In this document: one piece after another, positions 1 to 4,427 of the stretch
Layout of the letters: the number at the start of each line of letters is the position of its first letter
Numbering within the stretch: the first letter of the stretch is position 1
NCBI GenBank assembly: GCA_903832165.1
Contig: CAILAQ010000260.1
Coordinates: 1 to 6,635 of the forward strand
Length of the DNA stretch: 6,635 nt
DNA from: an uncultured Bacteroidota bacterium
GTDB lineage: Bacteria > Bacteroidota > Bacteroidia > Bacteroidales > UBA12481
Direction of reading: 5' to 3'
Translations under genes and position numbers: made by a program
The notes under the pieces: generated by a model
Database searches by the model: none
What the model was told of the DNA's origin: nothing
What the model saw: the letters and a program-made list of their open reading frames with translations, nothing else

Positions 1-1
1 G

Positions 2-784
2 GCAAGAAATATGGCCGTTGAACATGAAAAAGCTGTTGCCATTTTTTCACTTGAAATGTCGAGCCTTCAACTCGTAAACCGGCTTATCGTCAGCGAAACA
101 GAACTCGCTGCCGAGAAAATCCGTAACGGCCGCCTGCAGAAATTCGAGTGGGAACAACTTGAAATCAGACTAAAAAGCCTGTTGAAAGCTCCGATTTTTA
201 TCGATGATACCCCCGCAATTTCAGTCTTTGAACTTCGGGCAAAAGCCAGAAGATTAAAGCTTGAACATAAAATAGAACTACTGGTGGTCGATTACCTTCA
301 GCTGATGAGCGGACCCCCGGATACTCAGGGGAACCGCGAACAGGAGGTCAGCAGTATCTCCAGATCACTCAAGGCAATAGCCAAAGAACTCGATATTCCT
401 ATCATCGCCCTTTCCCAGCTCAACCGCTCCGTTGAACTGCGAGCCGGCGACAAGCGCCCGCAGCTGTCCGACCTTCGTGAATCCGGAGCCATCGAGCAGG
501 ACGCTGATATCGTAATCTTTATTCACCGTCCTGAAAAATACGGACTGACCGAAGATTCAGAAGGTCGCTCAACAATCGGCATGGCCGAAATCATTATCGC
601 CAAACACCGTAACGGTGCCGTTGGCGATATTCAGCTCCGGTTCCGCTCTGAACAGGCTAAATTCATGGAACTGGATGATGACTTCGGCATCCCCGTGTAT
701 GATGATCAGGAAAATGCTTCCGTCAAATTCGAATCGAGAATGAACCGCTCAAATAAACCGCCGGATTATCCCGATGCGTTCTGA
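2..784 (+). CDS. dnaB: Replicative DNA helicase DnaB, C-terminal part (5' end cut by the window)
   Basis: This is the C-terminal RecA-like ATPase domain of the hexameric helicase that unwinds DNA at the replication fork. The reading frame is open from base 2, and the first Met codon (base 11) is internal, so the true start lies outside the window. In the 260 visible residues the order is typical: SLEMS at 16-20, the Walker B strand LLVVDYLQL at 93-101 with Asp97, the QLNRS motif at 139-143, the block DLRESGAIEQDADIV from 157, and the KHR arginine-finger motif at 201-203, followed by a GDIQLRF strand. The Walker A loop, the linker and the N-terminal domain are upstream and not seen. The visible part has no intein, although DnaB is a common intein host. 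The last 35 or so residues after FMEL are polar and probably a disordered tail. A secreted-protein gene begins 4 bases after the stop on the same strand, so the two may share a transcript. Confidence 0.97.
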   Translation, partial: ARNMAVEHEKAVAIFSLEMSSLQLVNRLIVSETELAAEKIRNGRLQKFEWEQLEIRLKSLLKAPIFIDDTPAISVFELRAKARRLKLEHKIELLVVDYLQLMSGPPDTQGNREQEVSSISRSLKAIAKELDIPIIALSQLNRSVELRAGDKRPQLSDLRESGAIEQDADIVIFIHRPEKYGLTEDSEGRSTIGMAEIIIAKHRNGAVGDIQLRFRSEQAKFMELDDDFGIPVYDDQENASVKFESRMNRSNKPPDYPDAF

Positions 785-788
785 TATT

Positions 789-2054
789 ATGAAGGCTAAA
801 ACCCTGCTGGCAATATTGTTACTGCTCCTGCTCCGCACAGGAATCTCCCAGGGGGCTTTCCTGCTTGTGCCGATGGATAATAATCAGACCAACCATCTCA
901 AAGCTTATGGTATAGCTTATTGGGCCCTGCAAAAAGGAAATACCCTCGAATGGCTGCTTAATTACCGGGGGGGAAGCTTTCTTGTCCCGTTTTATGATGA
1001 AATTCAACAGGAATGCATGCTGCGGGGCGTTCGGACCGAAATTATCGCAGATGCCGCCCGCCTTAAGATCCTGGAGGAAATAGCCAGGCCGGATTACAAT
1101 ATGGATGTCATCAAAATGGAGAAAGCTCCCAAAATAGCCGTCTACGCCCCTGTCGATAAACAACCGTGGGACGATGCCGTGATCATGGCACTCGATTATG
1201 CCGAAATTCCTTATGACCGGATCTATGACGGGGAGGTAATTGAAGGCAAACTGAAAAACTACGACTGGCTTCACCTTCATCATGAGGACTTTACCGGCCA
1301 GTATGGCAGATTCTACAAGACTTTCAACCATATGCTCTGGTATCAGAAACAGGTCCTGGATAATGAGACAATGGCCACTAAATATGGATTCAGCAAGGTC
1401 TCTAAAATGAAACTCGCTGTTGCCCTTACCATCAAAGCTTATGTTGCCGAAGGTGGATTCCTGTTCGCTATGTGCTCAGGTGCTGATTCATTCGACATCG
1501 CTCTGGCAGCCCAGAATGCCGATATCTGTGCCCAGATGTACGACGGCGATCCCATTGATCCGGACGCAAATAATAAACTCGACTATTCTCAGACCCTGGC
1601 TTTCCAGAATTTTAAACTTATTGATGACCCCCTGGAATATGAGTTTTCGACAATCGACGCCACCGATTCCAGAAGAGTGGCCCAAACACAGGATTATTTT
1701 ACCCTGTTTGATTATTCAGCAAAATGGGACCCGATACCAACCATGCTCTGTCAGAACCATACGCAGATAATCAAGGGATTTATGGGCCAAACAACCTCAT
1801 TCATAAAGGATTACATCAAACCATCTGTACTGGTAATGGGTGAAAACAAATCCCTCAACGAAGCACGGTATATCCATGGCGAGTACGGCAAAGGTACCTG
1901 GACATTTTTTGGAGGCCACGATCCTGAAGACTACCAGCACCTCGTGGGTGATAAGCCAACCGACCTTTCGCTGCACCCCAATTCACCCGGCTACCGCCTG
2001 ATCCTGAACAACGTGCTCTTTCCGGCGGCCAAAAAGAAAAAACAAAAAACTTAG
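789..2054 (+). CDS. Exported conserved protein of unknown function (family often mislabelled 'asparagine synthetase B')
   Basis: The 421-residue product starts with a clear signal peptide: MKAK, a Leu-rich core at 5-15, and a likely signal peptidase I site after SQG (residue 22). I chose ATG 789 over the in-frame ATG 774 because 789 begins the signal peptide directly and avoids overlap with dnaB; neither has a good ribosome binding site. From memory, close relatives in Bacteroidota share the blocks LLNYRGGSF, HLHHEDFTGQYG (162-173), AMCSGADSFDIALAA (from 227), GGHDPEDYQH (375-384) and the basic tail KKKKQKT. Databases often name the family asparagine synthetase B, but there is no N-terminal Cys nucleophile and no SGGxDS loop, so the name is unsupported. 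The strand-rich start at 115-121, a Cys in a tight turn (Cys229) and a late HDPE motif (His377, Glu380) resemble a class I glutamine-amidotransferase or ThuA-like fold; this is inference. The product probably acts in the periplasm, and its substrate is unknown. Confidence 0.85.
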   Translation: MKAKTLLAILLLLLLRTGISQGAFLLVPMDNNQTNHLKAYGIAYWALQKGNTLEWLLNYRGGSFLVPFYDEIQQECMLRGVRTEIIADAARLKILEEIARPDYNMDVIKMEKAPKIAVYAPVDKQPWDDAVIMALDYAEIPYDRIYDGEVIEGKLKNYDWLHLHHEDFTGQYGRFYKTFNHMLWYQKQVLDNETMATKYGFSKVSKMKLAVALTIKAYVAEGGFLFAMCSGADSFDIALAAQNADICAQMYDGDPIDPDANNKLDYSQTLAFQNFKLIDDPLEYEFSTIDATDSRRVAQTQDYFTLFDYSAKWDPIPTMLCQNHTQIIKGFMGQTTSFIKDYIKPSVLVMGENKSLNEARYIHGEYGKGTWTFFGGHDPEDYQHLVGDKPTDLSLHPNSPGYRLILNNVLFPAAKKKKQKT

Positions 2055-2734
2055 GATCCCCCCTCTATTACTACAACAATTTCACCTCGGGGCGCAAACT
2101 CAGTAAAGTGAGCAATCAGTTCCTCCAGCGTTCCACGGACAGTCTCCTCGTGCATCTTGGTCAGCTCCCGAGATACCGTTGCCCGCCGGCTTCCACCGAA
2201 TTCAGGAACCAGCTGCCCCAAAGTCTTTACAAGTCGCATCGGGGATTCATATAAAATGATAGTCCGTTTCTCTGTCGATAATTCGCGTATCCGGGTCTGC
2301 TTCCCTTTCTTTAAAGGCAAAAAGCCCTCAAAAATAAAGCGGTCACAAGGAAAACCTGAATTGATCAGTGCAGGTATCAGGGCTGTAGCTCCGGGAAGAC
2401 ACTCCACCTCAAACCCGGCATGAAGGCATTCCCTGACCAGTAAAAACCCCGGGTCCGAAATTCCGGGTGTCCCGGCATCTGAGATCAGTGCCGTCTTCTC
2501 TCCGGCCTCCAGCCTTTTTATTATGCCCGGAACTGAATTGTGCTCGTTAAATTTATGATGAGGATAAAGAGTCTTCTTGATGTTCAGATGATTAAGCAAA
2601 ACTCTCGATGTCCGGGTATCCTCGGCCAGAATGAAATCTACCTCACCCAAAACACGAATGGCACGAAGCGTAATATCCTCCAGGTTTCCTATAGGCGTCG
2701 GAACCAGGTACAATTGAATTTTCCGGTCAATCAT
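2051..2734 (-). CDS. rsmI: 16S rRNA (cytidine1402-2'-O)-methyltransferase RsmI
   Basis: RsmI uses S-adenosylmethionine to methylate the 2'-hydroxyl of C1402 in the decoding centre of 16S rRNA, usually in concert with RsmH. The 227-residue protein is a tetrapyrrole-methylase-fold enzyme with the family motifs in order: VPTPIGNLEDIT at 11-22, AEDTRTS at 37-43, LISDAGTPGISDPG at 83-96 (the SAM-binding loop), LPGATA at 113-118, YESP at 162-165 and RELTKMHEE at 189-197. It ends soon after the last core strand and lacks the C-terminal extension of the roughly 286-residue E. coli enzyme, as I expect for Bacteroidota. Its ATG overlaps the tdk stop as ATGA, so translation is probably coupled and the two genes form an operon. 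Its TAA stop overlaps the stop of the convergent exported-protein gene. No terminator is visible downstream. Confidence 0.96.
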   Translation of the reverse strand: MIDRKIQLYLVPTPIGNLEDITLRAIRVLGEVDFILAEDTRTSRVLLNHLNIKKTLYPHHKFNEHNSVPGIIKRLEAGEKTALISDAGTPGISDPGFLLVRECLHAGFEVECLPGATALIPALINSGFPCDRFIFEGFLPLKKGKQTRIRELSTEKRTIILYESPMRLVKTLGQLVPEFGGSRRATVSRELTKMHEETVRGTLEELIAHFTEFAPRGEIVVVIEGGS

Positions 2735-3324
2735 GTATTTCCATGTTCAAGGTTAAAACACGCCCGGCAGAGAGGCTCATAAGACTCTGTTTCCCCAAGG
2801 ACAACCAGCTCGTTCGATTCCGTGGTCCGATGGGAATACAATGCCAGGTTACCACATCGCATACAGATAGCCTGAACCTTCGTGACATGTTCACAGGTTG
2901 CCATAAGAGCCGGAATAGGACCGAACGGCTTACCCGTAAAATCCATATCCAGCCCGGCAACTATTACCCGCACACCCTGATTTGCTAGCGAATTACACAC
3001 TTCTACGAGGCTCATATCGAAAAACTGTGCCTCATCAATGCCTATAACATCCACATCTCCCGTCATCAGTAAAATATTTCCTGGCGAAGAAACAGGCGTA
3101 CAACGGATAGCCTTGGCATCATGCGACACAACATCTTCAGCTGAATATCGGGTGTCAATCATCGGCTTGAATATCTCAACACGCTGACGGGCAATGCGTG
3201 CACGGTTCAGCCGCCGGATAAGTTCTTCCGTTTTGCCAGAGAACATCGATCCGCATATCACCTCGATCCATCCTCTCGGAGGAACCCCGGCTCTGCTTGT
3301 TTCAGGAAAGAAATACCTGTCCAA
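2731..3324 (-). CDS. tdk: Thymidine kinase (type II, zinc-binding)
   Basis: This cytosolic enzyme of pyrimidine salvage phosphorylates thymidine with ATP to give dTMP. The 197 residues show the whole type II family pattern: P-loop GSMFSGKT at 25-32, an RYS segment in the flexible region near 59-61, DEAQFF at 97-102 with the catalytic Glu98, the strand VIVAGLDMDF at 120-129, zinc ligands Cys154/Cys157 and Cys186/Cys189, and the substrate-binding lasso ending ETESYEP (178-184). The only reasonable start is TTG at 3324-3322. No in-frame ATG or GTG occurs between the upstream stop at 3372-3370 and the P-loop region, and the TTG gives an N-terminus of the length I recall for Bacteroidota homologues. 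A -7-type promoter element lies 32 bases upstream. The stop overlaps the start of rsmI. The gene is divergent from the low-complexity gene at 3372. Confidence 0.96.
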   Translation of the reverse strand: MDRYFFPETSRAGVPPRGWIEVICGSMFSGKTEELIRRLNRARIARQRVEIFKPMIDTRYSAEDVVSHDAKAIRCTPVSSPGNILLMTGDVDVIGIDEAQFFDMSLVEVCNSLANQGVRVIVAGLDMDFTGKPFGPIPALMATCEHVTKVQAICMRCGNLALYSHRTTESNELVVLGETESYEPLCRACFNLEHGNT

Positions 3325-3355
3325 TAAGTATTTTAAATTATGATCGTTATTTTTA

Positions 3356-3363
3356 CAAAAATA
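3356..3363 (-). promoter_or_regulatory. Candidate Bacteroidota -7 promoter element for tdk-rsmI
   Basis: On the minus strand these bases read TATTTTTG, an exact match to the Bacteroidota housekeeping-sigma -7 consensus TAnnTTTG. Transcription would start near base 3349 and leave a 5' leader of about 25 bases before the TTG start of tdk. I see no convincing TTG-type -33 element upstream, and the spacer is AT-rich enough for a chance match, so the call is tentative. On the plus strand the adjacent TATTTTTA at 3348-3355 matches all but the last base and could serve the divergent gene at 3372, with a leader of only about 10 bases. The whole 47-base spacer (3325-3371) is the only intergenic space able to hold divergent promoters in this window. 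Confidence 0.4.
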
Positions 3364-3371
3364 AAAGAATT

Positions 3372-4427
3372 ATGGACAGTTCAGAAAACATCCGGAACCT
3401 GAGGGAAGATCTGGCCGAAATCGAAAAAATCCTCGGCTGGATGGAAAAATCAAACGAAGTTCATCAGATCGATATAGATATCCTTCTTAAGAAAACCAGG
3501 CACCTGTACAGCAGCCTGCTGAGTCTGGAAGCTGGTGAAACAGAGTCTGTCAAACCAATTGTGACAGAGCCAATCATTCAGGTCCGGCACATTCAAGAAC
3601 CGGAACCAGTACAAGTATCAGTACCAATAGCAGTGCCAATAGAAGTACCAGTGCCAGTACCAATCGCAGAACCTGAGCCGGAACCTGAGCCCGTTATAGA
3701 ATTTGTATCCGAAGACGATATGGAGGATGAGAAAGGTGACGATGATGAGATAGGTGACGATGATGAGATAGGTGATGATGAGGATGATGAGGAAGGTGAT
3801 GATGAGGAGGATATTGATGAAGCTAATCTGGAACCCGGTTGGGAACCCTATCTCGAGCCGGAACCTATTCCGCAACCATTATATCAAACAACCCCTGCTC
3901 CACCTGCACCACCGGAATATTCATTCCAACAACCACAACAACCACAACAATCACATCAACCACAACAACCACAACAATTTACTCAGCCACCCCAATCTAC
4001 TCAACCGCAGCCTCCAAAACCGGCAGGCCAGCCCACCTCAATATTTGCGGGATTTGACCCGCCGGCATCCATTGCTCAGAAGCCTCCGGTGCGCCCGGCT
4101 TTTTCAGAAGGCAGCCTCTTTCAGAATGATCAAAGCCTGAATGAAATGTACCGGAAACAAAAACCAGCCCAGGAGGCCGCTCCTCCTTTAGCGGATATTC
4201 CGATCGCCGACATTTGGTCAGCAATATCCATTAATGAAAGATTCCTGTTTATTCGCGAACTATTCGGAAATGATCCGGAAGGCTTTAAAAATACAGTTAC
4301 ACTTCTCAATAGTCTGAGCTCTTTTGAGGCTGCAAAAAAATTCATGACCGACAGATTTCGCTGGGACGAAAACAGCCCGGTGGCAAATGATTTTCTGAAT
4401 GTTGTCAGACGAAGGTTCTTGAAATGA
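3372..4427 (+). CDS. Uncharacterised low-complexity protein with conserved C-terminal domain, coupled to murF-alr
   Basis: I do not recognise a named function. The 351 residues fall into five parts. Residues 5-52 are a charged, heptad-like helical segment containing EIEKILGWMEKSNEVHQIDI. Residues 80-107 are a Val/Pro then Glu/Pro stretch. Residues 115-150 are almost entirely Asp/Glu/Gly. Residues 155-245 are rich in Pro and Gln. Residues 272-351 are a compact helical domain with IWSAISINERFLFIRELFG, a Phe/Leu-rich amphipathic middle and a basic end RRRFLK. From memory, the INERFLFIRELF type of motif recurs in hypothetical proteins of Bacteroidota. There is no signal peptide or membrane segment, so it is probably cytoplasmic, with folded ends joined by a disordered acidic linker. 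I chose ATG 3372, not the in-frame TTG at 3297, because 3297 lies inside divergent tdk and the helical domain begins just after 3372. The stop overlaps the murF-alr start as ATGA, implying coupled translation and perhaps a related envelope role (inference). Confidence 0.85.
   Translation: MDSSENIRNLREDLAEIEKILGWMEKSNEVHQIDIDILLKKTRHLYSSLLSLEAGETESVKPIVTEPIIQVRHIQEPEPVQVSVPIAVPIEVPVPVPIAEPEPEPEPVIEFVSEDDMEDEKGDDDEIGDDDEIGDDEDDEEGDDEEDIDEANLEPGWEPYLEPEPIPQPLYQTTPAPPAPPEYSFQQPQQPQQSHQPQQPQQFTQPPQSTQPQPPKPAGQPTSIFAGFDPPASIAQKPPVRPAFSEGSLFQNDQSLNEMYRKQKPAQEAAPPLADIPIADIWSAISINERFLFIRELFGNDPEGFKNTVTLLNSLSSFEAAKKFMTDRFRWDENSPVANDFLNVVRRRFLK
3609..3692 (+). repeat. Val/Pro and Glu/Pro-coding degenerate repeat
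   Basis: Within the low-complexity gene, short units of the kind GTACCA, GTGCCA and CCAATAG alternate and encode VPIAVPIEVPVPVP. They are followed by GAACCTGAGCC units encoding EPEPEPEP. The pattern suggests local expansion of short units in multiples of three. The encoded segment should be an extended, polyproline-like spacer. Confidence 0.75.
3735..3821 (+). repeat. Acidic tandem repeat (18-base unit, two exact copies plus degenerate copies)
   Basis: The 18-base unit GGTGACGATGATGAGATA occurs twice exactly, at 3735-3752 and 3753-3770. Degenerate GGTGATGATGAGG-type copies follow to about 3821. It encodes GDDDEI twice, then GDDEDDEE and GDDEEDIDE (residues 122-150 of the host protein), with nearly every residue acidic or Gly. 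Units are multiples of three, so copy-number change would keep the frame. Confidence 0.9.
3927..3977 (+). repeat. CAA/CCA repeat encoding a Gln-Pro tract
   Basis: A 51-base run made almost only of CAA and CCA codons, with a 9-base CAACAACCA-like period, encodes QQPQQPQQSHQPQQPQQ (residues 186-202 of the low-complexity protein). One TCACAT interruption gives Ser-His. Near-exclusive use of CAA rather than CAG suggests expansion by slippage rather than independent substitutions. Confidence 0.88.

Noticed and set aside
2..784. Possible intein in dnaB
   Set aside because: The helicase motifs run without interruption from SLEMS to the KHR motif. An intein in the missing Walker A region cannot be excluded from this window.
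774..788. Five-codon extension of the exported protein from ATG 774
   Set aside because: It overlaps the end of dnaB and puts MRSDI before a signal peptide that already begins well at ATG 789.
819..1331. 170-codon open frame on the minus strand inside the exported-protein gene
   Set aside because: It lies wholly antisense to a gene with a signal peptide and family motifs, and its translation shows no recognisable domain.
2030..2065. A-rich tract and GGATCC palindrome at the convergent gene ends as a terminator
   Set aside because: The A-rich bases encode the Lys-rich C-terminus, and the 6-base palindrome is too short to form a terminator stem.
3297..3371. 25-codon N-terminal extension of the low-complexity gene from TTG 3297
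   Set aside because: It would overlap the start of tdk on the other strand and use a TTG when an ATG lies at the beginning of the helical domain.
3618..3875. Minus-strand frame with a very hydrophobic translation resembling a membrane protein
   Set aside because: The hydrophobicity is the complement of the GAT/GAG acidic repeat and the Val/Pro repeat, which read as ATC/CTC-type codons in reverse.
3772..4140. Plus-strand frame rich in Met, Asn and His, overlapping the low-complexity gene
   Set aside because: It is an out-of-frame reading of the GATGAG and CAACCA repeats, and the composition is a direct product of the repeat units.
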